Shown here: positions 8,002 through 16,745 of the stretch, one piece after another
Position numbering within the stretch: position 1 is the first letter of the stretch
Layout: every line of letters begins with the position of its first letter
Source: an uncultured Dorea sp.
GTDB lineage: Bacteria > Bacillota > Clostridia > Lachnospirales > Lachnospiraceae
Direction of reading: 5' to 3'
DNA: 64,000 bases
NCBI GenBank assembly: GCA_910579925.1
Contig: CAJTVY010000010.1
Location: forward strand, 1-64,000
Program-made: the position numbers and the translations under genes
Notes under the pieces: model-generated
The model's input: the letters and a program-made list of their open reading frames with translations, nothing else
Told to the model about the DNA's origin: nothing
The model's database searches: none

Positions 8002-8034
8002 TTGACAAAAATATACCGGGGGGGGGGGTATAAT
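8002..8034 (+). promoter_or_regulatory. Promoter with 11-G tract in the spacer (phase-variable candidate)
   Basis: A perfect -35 TTGACA (8002-8007) and a perfect -10 TATAAT (8029-8034) are separated by 21 bases, of which 11 are a G run (8018-8028). Seven G would give the optimal 17-base spacing, so the sequenced state is predicted to be weak or OFF. Homopolymeric tracts between -35 and -10 change length by slipped-strand mispairing and are known phase switches for surface genes in other bacteria. The target here is the surface protein at 8091. Confidence 0.8.
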
Positions 8035-8090
8035 GGGGCCGTAACAATAACGAAAATAACTATCAGTCAAAGCGTAGGAGGAGAAGAAAA

Positions 8091-9824
8091 ATGAAAAGAA
8101 CAAACAAGAGAGTAATGGCATTTCTGCTCTCATTGTTGATGGTATTCGGCATATGTTTTTCGGCTGGGATACCGGATGTAAAAGCGGCAGAAAATAATAT
8201 CAGATTTACTGTCAATGCGGATAAGGACACGCTGCACAGGGGAGATACAGTGAATATTACCGTATCCATGAGCGGAAATGTGAATGCCAGATCGCTGGTG
8301 TATCATTTAAAATATGATGCGGAGAAGTTGGAGTATGTAAGCCATACGCCGGGACAGCCAATATCAGACGCAGGTATGTTTGGAAAAGTGGTTCACAAAG
8401 CAGACTTGTCAGAGGTTTGGGCTACGGCAATGATGGAACCAGTCGGAAACGGCAATATAATGACGATCACTTTTAAAGTAAAAGAGAATGCAAAAGGTAA
8501 TGTCGGAATCAGTGCGGCTCAAATTCAGGTGATAGAAGGCTTAACGGAGCTGCCGTATGAACAGGAAAATCATGCAGAAAATCTGAATGTTGAAATTGCT
8601 GTGACGAAAATCACCTTAGACCAATCAGAAATAAATCTGAAAAAGGGAGAGACTGCCAAGCTTACGGCAGCGGTAGAACCGGCAGATGCCGCCGCAGCGG
8701 TTGCTTGGAAGAGCAGCAATGAAAGCGCTGTAACAGTAGACCAGAAGGGGAATGTGACGGCAGTGGGAGCAGGTGAAGCAGTTATTACTGCAGAGGCGTC
8801 CGGCATCAGCGCATCTTGTAAAGTGAATGTTGCCGTACCCCTTGATTCTATTTCCATTAAGAGTGAAAAAGATACGGTTAAGAGAAATGAAACTGCACAG
8901 TTAAGCGTTGTTTATGTACCGGCAGACACAACAGATGATAAGACGATAACATGGTCGTCGTCCGGTGAATTTGCCGTTGTTGACGGGAACGGCCTTGTGA
9001 CGGCGGTGAAAGAGGGCACAGAGACGATTACAGCCAAGGCTGGCGGCAAAACGGCTTCCTGTCAGATCAAGGTAGTGGAGAATCATCTGACAGAAGAACT
9101 TGCGAAGACGGTTCGGTTTGAAAAAATTAAAGAAGCAGTATTAAAAGGGCAGACAATCAATTTAATGGATTATCTGAACTTGTCTGATATCATTACGGAA
9201 AACGATATCACGGATGATATGAAGCTGGTCTGGGAAACCAAAGACAAAGATGTGGTAAAGGTAGACTCGAAAACAGGAGAAGCAAAAGGGTTAAAAGAAG
9301 GAAAAGCAAAAATCACAGTGGAAATTACGGCTACAGGAAGCGATAAAGAAAATCCTGTTTCCGCCAGTGCAGAAGTGGAAGTTGAGGTAAAAGAGATTCC
9401 GTTAGGTTCCATCGCTTTTGATAAAATTATCAAAGAAATGCAGGTTGGTTCCATCGAGACTTTGAAGGTAATCTGTAATCCGGCAGATACAACAGACGAT
9501 ATCACAGTTGAATGGAGCAGTTCGGATACAAGCGTTCTTTCTGTCGAAAACGGCGTCGTAAAAGCCTTGAAAGCTGGAAAAGCAACCATTACTGCGAAAG
9601 TAGGAGACAAGACGGCGAATTGCGAGATTACTGTAAAAGATAACGAGACGTCTAAGAATCCGGCAGATACCGGAAACGGAAAGACCGAGACAAAAACGGA
9701 GAAAAATACAGTAAAAAATGCGGTGAAAACGGGTGATACAGCGAATGTTGCGTTATATCTTATCTTATTAGCAGGTGCGGCAGCTGTGATATTGGTATCA
9801 CAGAGGAAAAGAAGCCGTAGATAA
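8091..9824 (+). CDS. Wall-anchored cohesin/Big_2 surface protein
   Basis: A 577-residue surface protein. The signal peptide lies at about 1-32 (charged M-K-R-T-N-K-R, hydrophobic core, V-K-A-A-E). A cohesin-like beta-sandwich follows (about 34-168: G-D-T-V-N-I-T-V, Y-H-L-K-Y-D-A-E-K-L, I-T-F-K-V-K). Next come Big_2 immunoglobulin-like domains at about 170-251, 251-331 and 438-518, with a more divergent one at 331-438. The C-terminus has K-T-G-D (about 546-549), a hydrophobic helix and an R/K-rich tail, a sortase-type sorting signal with TGD instead of LPXTG. Cohesins bind dockerins, and the next gene encodes one. Expression is probably set by the poly-G promoter. AGGAGGAG precedes ATG 8091. 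Confidence 0.85.
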   Translation: MKRTNKRVMAFLLSLLMVFGICFSAGIPDVKAAENNIRFTVNADKDTLHRGDTVNITVSMSGNVNARSLVYHLKYDAEKLEYVSHTPGQPISDAGMFGKVVHKADLSEVWATAMMEPVGNGNIMTITFKVKENAKGNVGISAAQIQVIEGLTELPYEQENHAENLNVEIAVTKITLDQSEINLKKGETAKLTAAVEPADAAAAVAWKSSNESAVTVDQKGNVTAVGAGEAVITAEASGISASCKVNVAVPLDSISIKSEKDTVKRNETAQLSVVYVPADTTDDKTITWSSSGEFAVVDGNGLVTAVKEGTETITAKAGGKTASCQIKVVENHLTEELAKTVRFEKIKEAVLKGQTINLMDYLNLSDIITENDITDDMKLVWETKDKDVVKVDSKTGEAKGLKEGKAKITVEITATGSDKENPVSASAEVEVEVKEIPLGSIAFDKIIKEMQVGSIETLKVICNPADTTDDITVEWSSSDTSVLSVENGVVKALKAGKATITAKVGDKTANCEITVKDNETSKNPADTGNGKTETKTEKNTVKNAVKTGDTANVALYLILLAGAAAVILVSQRKRSRR

Positions 9825-9845
9825 TCTGACAGAGATGATGTAAGC

Positions 9846-9874
9846 GGAGGGAAAATTGTTTCAATTTTTCCTCC
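9846..9874 (+). promoter_or_regulatory. Intercistronic stem-loop between the cohesin and dockerin genes
   Basis: GGAGGGAAAATTG (9846-9858) pairs fully, with one G-U, with 9862-9874 around a TTT loop. No T-run follows, so it is not a standard terminator. It could protect the upstream mRNA or set the ratio of the two proteins. It also contains the decoy TTG 9856. Confidence 0.6.
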
Positions 9875-9891
9875 AAAATAGGAGGAGAGCT

Positions 9892-12147
9892 GTGAGAAAA
9901 GGACTGACAATGGTGATGACAGTGGCTCTTGCGCTGTCAATGGCGGTTACTGCGTTTGCAGAAGAAAAGAATACAGATCAATGCGCAGAGATCAGTGAAG
10001 AGACTGTTTCTAAGGAAAAAGTGTCTGGCATAGGAGAAGAGACGGATGCCGACTTAGAAGACGGAACCGTAAGTGAGGAGGCGGCAGACCCAGAGGATGG
10101 AACGGCAGGTGGAGAGGCGGCAGACCCGGAGGATGGAACGGTAAATACAGAGACGGCAGTTGCGGCAGTGGCTGTGGATGCAAGGACAGAGCAGTTTCTG
10201 AACGCTCATTCAGATTATGGTTACAGACAGCTTGCAACCTGTTCTAATGGTGCAAATAGAGGAGAGTTCTACAAAAAGCTGGATGAAGTGAGCAGGGCGT
10301 ATACGGTAAACGGAACGGATATCAAAGATTCCAGGATAGAGATTGACGTTGAGAAACTTGGCCTTAGTATAAAAGAAGCGAAGGAGACCTATCAGATATT
10401 TCTTCACGACAATCCGCAATATTTCTGGATAGGAAATAAGTATAGTTTTGGCACACAAGAGACAGATCCCGACACCGTGTTCAAATTTTTTCTATATGCA
10501 CAGAGCGAGGGAGCAAAGTTTGAGAAGGGCCAGGAACGTACAGCTATGTTGAATAAAATCCTGGACGGACTGCAGGGAAAATATCAGAGTAAAATCTCGG
10601 CGGGCGATTCGGCCTATGATAAGGCGTTAAAATTACACGACGCCCTATTAGACAATGTAGAGTGGTCTACAGACGGCTCTGCCGGTACGACGGTTGAAAG
10701 TACCACAATCGTCGGCCCACTGGTTTCCGGGGGGAAAGTGTGGTCGGAGGGAGTAAGCAAAGCAATGCAGCTTCTGTTAGAATACAACGATATAGAGAAC
10801 CTGTTCGTGTGGAACAATTTAGGGGCATGGAATATTGTGAAAATGGACGACGGACAATATTATCATCTGGATGCCTACTACGATAATTGGATGGCAGAAA
10901 CCAACAATGGAATGAAGGATGGAAAACATAAGCGGTTTCTTGCGGGAAGCGATATAAGAGGTAAATTCGAACTGGATTACGATTCTGATTCATTATATTT
11001 CATGTATCATGTTCCGGAAACAGCTTCTTCAAGATATGGAAGAAAAGAACCGGCTCCGGTGGAAGCGATGACGGGGCAGAGAGTAGAGAAATTTTTGAAG
11101 GCACATTCAGATTACGGTTTCAAGTGGCTGGGGAAAGCTTCAAACGGCAGGGCAAGACAGGAGATGTATAAGAAACTGGAAGAGAGCTGCAGGGATTTTA
11201 CGATAAACGGTAAAAATGCGAAAGAATCTTTTGAAAACGCTGAGGAAGGCGAGCTGGAATATATTGATATAAGTGAATGGAAGCTGACGGTTGACGAGGC
11301 TGATGAAACATATTATGTATTTCTCAATGATAATCCACAGTATTTCTGGATTGACTGGTATGCGTATGATATAGCGGAAGATTATATGAAAGGGCTTAGG
11401 ATACATGTCAAAGGAGACTTCCAGTATGGTGCGAATCGTCGGGCAACTATCAATGAAATGCTGGATACGATTGAGAATGTATACCAGAGTAAGATAGACT
11501 CTAAAGATAATAAGTATCAAATCGTATCAAAACTGCATGATACGATAATTGAAGACCTTGTATGGAAGGATTTTTCGGATAATGTGTATGGAATTGTCGG
11601 GCCATTGACTTCGGAAAAGCAGGGTTATTATAGCGGATATGCGAAAACAATGCAGCTGCTGCTGAATTATAATGGCATTGAAAATATCTATGTAAAAGGA
11701 GTCTTTGACAATGATGATACGGCGGCATGGAACATGGTTAAGATGAACGACGGGAAATACTATTATATTGATTCATGGGAAGATGAATGGGCTGACGATC
11801 AGCGGGAGTATTTTCTGGTAGGAAGCGATAAAATGAGTTCGCATGTGGAAAATACGACGGATGGAAAATGGAGTAACTTCTTATATGACCTGCCGAAGGC
11901 ATCCCAGACCAATTATGACCCGGATGCTCCAATGCCTGACGTAACAAAAGGCGATGTCAATATGGACGGCGAGATTAATATGATGGATTGTCTGCTTTGT
12001 TTTGATCATGTATCAGGAGCAAACCTATTAAGCGGAGAGGCTTTCGAGGCTGCCGATATTGACGGCGACGGAGAGATTACGATGATGGATACACTGAGGA
12101 TTTTTGATTATGTAAGTGGAGTAAGTGAAGAATTGTCTGTTTTCTAA
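9892..12147 (+). CDS. Secreted dockerin protein with two inactive transglutaminase-like domains
   Basis: A 751-residue protein from GTG 9892, chosen because AGGAGG (9880-9885) lies 6 bases upstream and a clean signal peptide (ending A-F-A-E-E) follows. An acidic repeated linker precedes two homologous blocks (about 99-385 and 396-680), each starting with A-H-S-D-Y-G and containing D-N-P-Q-Y-F-W, the hallmarks of clostridial transglutaminase-like domains. Where these domains carry catalytic Cys and His, block 1 has Ser285 and Gly311 and block 2 has Tyr580 and Ala611; the Asp positions (327, 627) remain. The C-terminus (about 687-745) is a type I dockerin with two Ca-loop repeats beginning G-D-V-N-M-D-G and A-D-I-D-G-D-G. 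It probably docks on the upstream cohesin protein. Confidence 0.82.
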   Translation: MRKGLTMVMTVALALSMAVTAFAEEKNTDQCAEISEETVSKEKVSGIGEETDADLEDGTVSEEAADPEDGTAGGEAADPEDGTVNTETAVAAVAVDARTEQFLNAHSDYGYRQLATCSNGANRGEFYKKLDEVSRAYTVNGTDIKDSRIEIDVEKLGLSIKEAKETYQIFLHDNPQYFWIGNKYSFGTQETDPDTVFKFFLYAQSEGAKFEKGQERTAMLNKILDGLQGKYQSKISAGDSAYDKALKLHDALLDNVEWSTDGSAGTTVESTTIVGPLVSGGKVWSEGVSKAMQLLLEYNDIENLFVWNNLGAWNIVKMDDGQYYHLDAYYDNWMAETNNGMKDGKHKRFLAGSDIRGKFELDYDSDSLYFMYHVPETASSRYGRKEPAPVEAMTGQRVEKFLKAHSDYGFKWLGKASNGRARQEMYKKLEESCRDFTINGKNAKESFENAEEGELEYIDISEWKLTVDEADETYYVFLNDNPQYFWIDWYAYDIAEDYMKGLRIHVKGDFQYGANRRATINEMLDTIENVYQSKIDSKDNKYQIVSKLHDTIIEDLVWKDFSDNVYGIVGPLTSEKQGYYSGYAKTMQLLLNYNGIENIYVKGVFDNDDTAAWNMVKMNDGKYYYIDSWEDEWADDQREYFLVGSDKMSSHVENTTDGKWSNFLYDLPKASQTNYDPDAPMPDVTKGDVNMDGEINMMDCLLCFDHVSGANLLSGEAFEAADIDGDGEITMMDTLRIFDYVSGVSEELSVF
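10060..10152 (+). repeat. In-frame 36-bp tandem repeat (about 2.6 copies)
   Basis: Units at 10060-10095 and 10096-10131 and a partial third copy to 10152 encode E-D-G-T-x-x-x-E-A-A-D-P type acidic spacers between the signal peptide and the first domain. The length can vary without frameshift, changing linker reach. Confidence 0.8.
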
Positions 12148-12173
12148 CAGGAGATGAATGATAAGTATGTGGG

Positions 12174-12215
12174 GAGCCGCCTTGTTTTCCGAGAGGGAAA
12201 CGAGGCGCTCTTTTT
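12174..12215 (+). terminator. Terminator of the cohesin/dockerin operon
   Basis: GAGCCGCCTTGTTTTCC and GGGAAACGAGGCGCTC form an imperfect long stem followed by TTTTT. It lies about 25 bases past the dockerin stop. Confidence 0.7.
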
Positions 12216-12389
12216 CGTTCACACTGTTATCTGAAATAAAATATAGATTAGTTATAAGAAAAAATGATAGGAGTTATAAGGATTTTTATATCACTTTTGA
12301 ATAAATAATCATTGATTTTCGTAAGGCTCTATGTTTAAATTGTATATAGTAAATTGTCTACAATAAACAGAGGAAAGCAGGAGAGTAAG

Positions 12390-13277
12390 ATGAGCCTTTG
12401 GAAATACAAGTATTTTGTTGATGTCGTAGATATGAAGAGTTTCACGAAAGCCGGAAAGAAAAATTACGTGACCCAGACGGCAATCAGCCAGCAGATATCC
12501 AAACTTGAGAATGAGACCGGCGGAAAGCTGATCAGCCGGGAGTCTGGCTCTCTGGAGGTTACGGAACTTGGCAGGATCGTGTATGACAGATCAAAAGAGA
12601 TGCTGCACATCTATCAGCAGATGGAAAAAGAGATTGAACAGATGCGCCGCAATGGCGTCATTCGGATCGGGATAGACAGTTGTATTAATAAGCTTATATG
12701 GCGGAAGATGCAGGAAATGATCGATACGTTCTATTCTGAGGAGGATTTTCAATTCAGCAGGATTGACGGGAATGTAGGAAATAAGATGCTCTACGAGCAT
12801 TCTCTTGACATTTACATCGGATATGGAATTGATGAGGAACGAAGGGACGAGGACATTGAAGAGTTCCGGTTCAGCGGACGTCCCATCGGGGTTTATGTCG
12901 GGAAGAATACTACGATACCAGTTTCGGGAACCATCAGTCTGGGGGATCTGGCCGGATATGTCAGATATGGAACGGAGATGTACCCGTGCAGCGTGGTTGA
13001 AGATGCAGAAGGAAAGCTTAGTGAAGCCTGCAGCGACATCTGTTATGTGGATAATGCGGAGACTATGAAGCTTAAGGTAGAGTTTAACGACGGATACGCG
13101 TTTGTGGACAGTTATTATTTTTCCCAGTGTTCTGGAGACGTATATCCAGTGTCAGACTGGAACTGTCCTCAGTATATGAAAGTGTATTACAGGAAGAGTA
13201 AGAGCAGGAAGAAGATGAATGATGTGCTGGCAAAGCTTCAGCAGATTTCGGAAGAAGCTGCGGAAGAATCCTGTTAA
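12390..13277 (+). CDS. LysR-family transcriptional regulator
   Basis: A 295-residue regulator from ATG 12390; an in-frame TTG 12354 exists but CAGGAGAG lies 5-6 bases before 12390. The N-terminal winged HTH (about 1-60) has the LysR pattern F-T-K-A-G-K-K-N-Y-V-T-Q-T-A-I-S-Q-Q-I. A linker helix and a periplasmic-binding-like effector domain (about 88-290) follow, the latter divergent, so no ligand can be proposed. It is followed on the same strand by the M18 aminopeptidase after 73 bases. The upstream region 12216-12389 is AT-rich and holds no other gene. Confidence 0.85.
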   Translation: MSLWKYKYFVDVVDMKSFTKAGKKNYVTQTAISQQISKLENETGGKLISRESGSLEVTELGRIVYDRSKEMLHIYQQMEKEIEQMRRNGVIRIGIDSCINKLIWRKMQEMIDTFYSEEDFQFSRIDGNVGNKMLYEHSLDIYIGYGIDEERRDEDIEEFRFSGRPIGVYVGKNTTIPVSGTISLGDLAGYVRYGTEMYPCSVVEDAEGKLSEACSDICYVDNAETMKLKVEFNDGYAFVDSYYFSQCSGDVYPVSDWNCPQYMKVYYRKSKSRKKMNDVLAKLQQISEEAAEESC

Positions 13278-13353
13278 AACTTGAATCTGTAGCGGTTCAT
13301 ATGTTACTATGTAGGCAATCAGATCTGTAAGAATCATGAAAAAGAGGTAGATG

Positions 13354-14679
13354 ATGATGTATGAAGAGATTGTATCCGGACTGACCGCCTTTATCGGAAA
13401 GAGCCCGACGGCGTTTCACGCCATTGCGAATATCGGAGACATCCTAAAGAAACATGGATATCAGAGGATTTACGAAGGGGAGAAGTGGGAGATAAAGCCA
13501 GGGGGAAAATACTATGTGACCCGTAATGATTCCAGTATTATTGCGCTGAACATAGGAAACCGTCTTGGGGATTACTGTTTTAAGATCGCAGCATCCCACA
13601 GTGACTCTCCGACCTTTAAGATCAAGGAGAATGCCGAGATTCAGGTAAACGAAAAGTATATGAAGCTGAATACGGAAGGATATGGAGGAATGCTCTGCGC
13701 TTCCTGGTTTGACCGCCCGCTGTCTGTTGCGGGAAGGGCGGTGGTCCGGAAAGGAGCAGGGTATGAGGCAAGGCTTTTGAATATCGACAAGGATCTGCTG
13801 CTGATTCCGAATATGGCGATCCATATGAACCGGGACGTCAATAATGGCTATGCCTATAACAAACAGGTGGACATGCTGCCGCTGTTTGGAGGAAGCGAGT
13901 GCAGAAAAGGCGATTTTAAGAAGCTGATTGCAAGGGAGATGAACGTAGAGGCAGAGAGCATTTACGGGATGGATCTGTATCTCTATAACCGGATGAAACC
14001 TGCCGTGTGGGGCGCTAAGAATGAATATGTGTCATGTCCGCAGCTTGACGATCTGCAATGCGCCTATACTTCGCTTCAGGGATTCTTGAGAGGAACGGAT
14101 GACTGCGCTGTCAATGTATTTGCCTGTTTTGATAATGAAGAGGTAGGCTCCGGCACGAAGCAGGGGGCGGCGTCTACATTTCTTTACGATACGCTTTACC
14201 GGACGAATCTGTGCCTTAAGAAGGAAGAGGAGGAGTTCTTTCGCGCCGCTTCTAAGGGCTTTATGTTAAGCTGTGACAACGCCCATGGGGTTCATCCGAA
14301 TCATCCTGATAAGACGGATGTGGGCAACTGTGTATATCTTAATGAAGGTATCGTGGTGAAGTCTCATGCAGGACAGAAATATACCAGCGACGCCATGAGT
14401 ATCTCCGTGTTCAGGGGAATCTGTGAGGAGGCAAAAGTGCCCTTGCAGTTTTTTGCCAACCGTTCTGACATGGCGGGAGGAAGTACCCTTGGAAATATTG
14501 CTATGTCCCAGGTATCCATGAACAGTATCGACATCGGACTTGCGCAGCTTGCGATGCACTCTGCCTATGAGACGGCGGGGGTCATGGACAGTTATTATAT
14601 GATCCGGGCAATCGGACATTTTTTTGACAGCAGGATCGAGACATTTCCGGTTCAGTCGGATAAATGGAGTAGAGTATGA
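13354..14679 (+). CDS. apeB: M18-family aminopeptidase
   Basis: About 440 residues, a zinc metallo-aminopeptidase that trims N-terminal residues in the cytosol. Metal and catalytic motifs are complete: A-S-H-S-D-S-P, D-N-E-E-V-G-S-G, S-C-D-N-A-H-G-V-H-P-N-H-P and F-A-N-R-S-D-M-A-G-G-S-T. Three consecutive ATGs (13351, 13354, 13357) follow AAGAGG (13342-13347); 13354 gives the best spacing. The stop overlaps the YitT start by 4 bases (ATGA), indicating coupled translation. The symbol follows the Clostridium-type M18 name and is tentative. Confidence 0.9.
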   Translation: MMYEEIVSGLTAFIGKSPTAFHAIANIGDILKKHGYQRIYEGEKWEIKPGGKYYVTRNDSSIIALNIGNRLGDYCFKIAASHSDSPTFKIKENAEIQVNEKYMKLNTEGYGGMLCASWFDRPLSVAGRAVVRKGAGYEARLLNIDKDLLLIPNMAIHMNRDVNNGYAYNKQVDMLPLFGGSECRKGDFKKLIAREMNVEAESIYGMDLYLYNRMKPAVWGAKNEYVSCPQLDDLQCAYTSLQGFLRGTDDCAVNVFACFDNEEVGSGTKQGAASTFLYDTLYRTNLCLKKEEEEFFRAASKGFMLSCDNAHGVHPNHPDKTDVGNCVYLNEGIVVKSHAGQKYTSDAMSISVFRGICEEAKVPLQFFANRSDMAGGSTLGNIAMSQVSMNSIDIGLAQLAMHSAYETAGVMDSYYMIRAIGHFFDSRIETFPVQSDKWSRV

Positions 14680-15524
14680 AAGCAAAAATAAGTTTTAAAG
14701 AATTTCTGATGATGCTTGCAGGCATGTTTCTCATGTCTGCGGCAGTGTATTATATTATGATGCCGGATCATCTGGTTCTGGGAAGCCTGTCTGGTCTGGT
14801 GCTGGTTCTGGTGAACGTGATTCCGGTGAGTGTGTCAACGCTTACCTTTATTCTCAATGCCCTGCTGCTGGTTATCGGCTACATATTTATTGGTAAGGAG
14901 TTTGGCCTTAAGACCGTGCTTACCTCGCTAATGCTGCCTGTGTATCTGCGTATCTTTGAGATCGTGACGCCGGATGTAGAATCTCTGTCCGGGAATATTG
15001 TGATTGACCTGGCCTGTTTTATGGTGGTGATCAGTCTGGGACAGGCGCTGCTGTTCAATATGAATGCATCTTCCGGCGGGCTGGACGTGATTGCGAAGCT
15101 GCTGAATAAATACCTGGGCTTTAAGATTGGAGAGAGCCTTACCATTGCAGGATTTATGATAGCCTGTACGTCTATTTTCGTCTATGACAGGGAGACTATG
15201 ATTATCAGTCTGATCGGGACTTACATCTATGGACTTGTGTTAGACCGGTATTGCGACGGTTTTCGTATCCGTAAGAAAGTATGCATCCTCTCCAGTCGCT
15301 ACAGGGAGATCCAGGAGTATATCGTGAAAGAACTGCACAGGGGAGCTACGCTCTATCAGGCATACGGAGGGATGGGACTTGCAGAGCATATGGAGATTGC
15401 AACCATTCTTGAGAAAAATGAATATGGAAAATTACTCTCTTTTATCCATCAGACCGATCCGTCTGCGTTTGTGACGGTAAGCACGGTCAATGAGGTAATC
15501 GGAGAGTGGAATAAAAAACGATAG
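14676..15524 (+). CDS. YitT-family membrane protein (DUF2179)
   Basis: A 282-residue protein with five or six N-terminal hydrophobic segments (about residues 8-190) carrying the conserved N-M-N-A-S-S-G-G-L-D motif, then a cytosolic DUF2179 domain (about 200-282: Y-I-V-K-E-L-H-R-G-A-T). The family's transport role is unproven. It is translationally coupled to the M18 aminopeptidase and 17 bases upstream of the asparaginase gene, so it may belong to amino-acid or peptide handling. A paralogue lies at 17323. Confidence 0.85.
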   Translation: MKAKISFKEFLMMLAGMFLMSAAVYYIMMPDHLVLGSLSGLVLVLVNVIPVSVSTLTFILNALLLVIGYIFIGKEFGLKTVLTSLMLPVYLRIFEIVTPDVESLSGNIVIDLACFMVVISLGQALLFNMNASSGGLDVIAKLLNKYLGFKIGESLTIAGFMIACTSIFVYDRETMIISLIGTYIYGLVLDRYCDGFRIRKKVCILSSRYREIQEYIVKELHRGATLYQAYGGMGLAEHMEIATILEKNEYGKLLSFIHQTDPSAFVTVSTVNEVIGEWNKKR

Positions 15525-15541
15525 AAGAAGGGAAAATAGAG

Positions 15542-16564
15542 ATGAAGAAGATACTGATGATAGGAACCGGAGGCACCATTGCCTCTACGCCCACAGAGTA
15601 TGGACTGGCGCCGGGGCTTACGCCGTCCGATATTCTGTCTTATATACCCGCGGTGCGCCAGGTCTGTGAGGTGGATACCATACAGGTCTGCCATCTGGAC
15701 AGTACGAATGTAACGCCGCAGCACTGGCGGCTGATGGCAGGGACTGTGGAGGAGCATTATGAGGAATATGATGGTTTTGTGATCTGCCATGGAACGGATA
15801 CGCTGGCCTATACGGCGGCGGCCCTGTCTTATATGATCCGGAATTCGTCAAAACCGATTGTGGTTACAGGGGCGCAGAAGCCGATACATATGGACGTGAC
15901 CGATGCCAGGACGAATCTTCTTGACAGTTTTATCTATGCCGCAGATGACGAGTCCAGGGATGTGGATATTGTGTTCAATGGGAAGGTGATTGCCGGCACG
16001 AGAGCGAAGAAGGAGCGGGCGAAGAATTATAATGCTTTTTCCAGCATCAATTTTCCGTATCTGGCAGTTATCCAGGAGGGGATGATCGTTCGTTATATCA
16101 AAGAACTGCCTTGCACGACGCCGGTAAGCTTCAGTTATGACATGAAAGACAGTGTATACGTGCTGAAGCTGATACCGGGGATGCATGCCAGCATCCTGCC
16201 ATATCTGTTTGAGCATTACGACTGTCTTGTAATCGAGAGCTTCGGGGTTGGGGGGATTCCCAACACCCTGGTACAGGAGTTCTATACAGAGATGAAGAAA
16301 TGGGAAGGCAAAGGGAAATATGTGGTAATGACCACCCAGGTAGCCAACGAAGGGAGCAATATGACGGTCTATGAGGTGGGAAAACGGGTGAAGCAGGACT
16401 TTAAACTTTTTGAAGCCTATGACATGACCCTTGAGGCTGTGATTACGAAGATGATGTGGCTGATGGGAAAGGGAACGGAAGATTATGAGGAACTGAAGAA
16501 GCATTTCTATATGGAAGTCAACCATGACATCCTGTTTACAAAACGACTGGAGTGCGAAAGGTAG
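15542..16564 (+). CDS. ansA: Type I (cytoplasmic) L-asparaginase
   Basis: A 340-residue enzyme hydrolysing asparagine to aspartate and ammonia. The N-terminal G-T-G-G-T-I-A-S carries the first catalytic Thr, and C-H-G-T-D-T-L-A-Y-T-A (about 81-91) the second Thr-Asp pair. V-T-G-A-Q-K-P completes the signature. There is no signal peptide, supporting the cytosolic type. It ends the M18-YitT-asparaginase operon, before a strong terminator. Confidence 0.92.
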   Translation: MKKILMIGTGGTIASTPTEYGLAPGLTPSDILSYIPAVRQVCEVDTIQVCHLDSTNVTPQHWRLMAGTVEEHYEEYDGFVICHGTDTLAYTAAALSYMIRNSSKPIVVTGAQKPIHMDVTDARTNLLDSFIYAADDESRDVDIVFNGKVIAGTRAKKERAKNYNAFSSINFPYLAVIQEGMIVRYIKELPCTTPVSFSYDMKDSVYVLKLIPGMHASILPYLFEHYDCLVIESFGVGGIPNTLVQEFYTEMKKWEGKGKYVVMTTQVANEGSNMTVYEVGKRVKQDFKLFEAYDMTLEAVITKMMWLMGKGTEDYEELKKHFYMEVNHDILFTKRLECER

Positions 16565-16581
16565 AAGTATTTCTTAGTATA

Positions 16582-16604
16582 AAGGGGGCGCAGCCCCCTT
16601 TTTT
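16582..16604 (+). terminator. Intrinsic terminator after asparaginase
   Basis: AAGGGGGC, a GCA loop and GCCCCCTT run directly into TTTT. Confidence 0.85.
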
Positions 16605-16692
16605 GTACTTTAAAGCGGTATAAGTTTTACTTATGGGTCATTCGTTTTTCTTATTGGAAATTTCTGAAATAAGGTTGTACAATTTTAACAAA

Positions 16693-16732
16693 CAGACTTT
16701 CAGAATATCAGGCAGACTTTCAGAATATCAGG
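16693..16732 (+). repeat. 20-bp perfect tandem duplication in a 5' leader
   Basis: CAGACTTTCAGAATATCAGG occurs twice head to tail (16693-16712, 16713-16732). The second copy provides the start of the AGGAGG for ATG 16746. Confidence 0.9.
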
Positions 16733-16745
16733 AGGAAAAGACACA

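Noticed and set aside
9856..9891. TTG 9856 as start of the dockerin protein
   Set aside because: It would add 12 residues before a good signal peptide and lies in a hairpin; GTG 9892 has AGGAGG at ideal spacing.
9170..9940. Long minus-strand open frame (about 256 codons) opposite the Big_2 gene
   Set aside because: It mirrors the repeat-rich, biased codons of the plus-strand protein, has a low-complexity translation, no ribosome binding site and no family resemblance.
15848..16525. Minus-strand open frame of about 225 codons opposite asparaginase
   Set aside because: The plus strand has a full, motif-complete asparaginase; the antisense frame is His/Leu-rich with no motifs and no start signal.
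16693..16732. Tandem 20-bp repeat as an attachment site
   Set aside because: Adjacent head-to-tail copies with no integrase or element between them; a simple leader duplication explains it.
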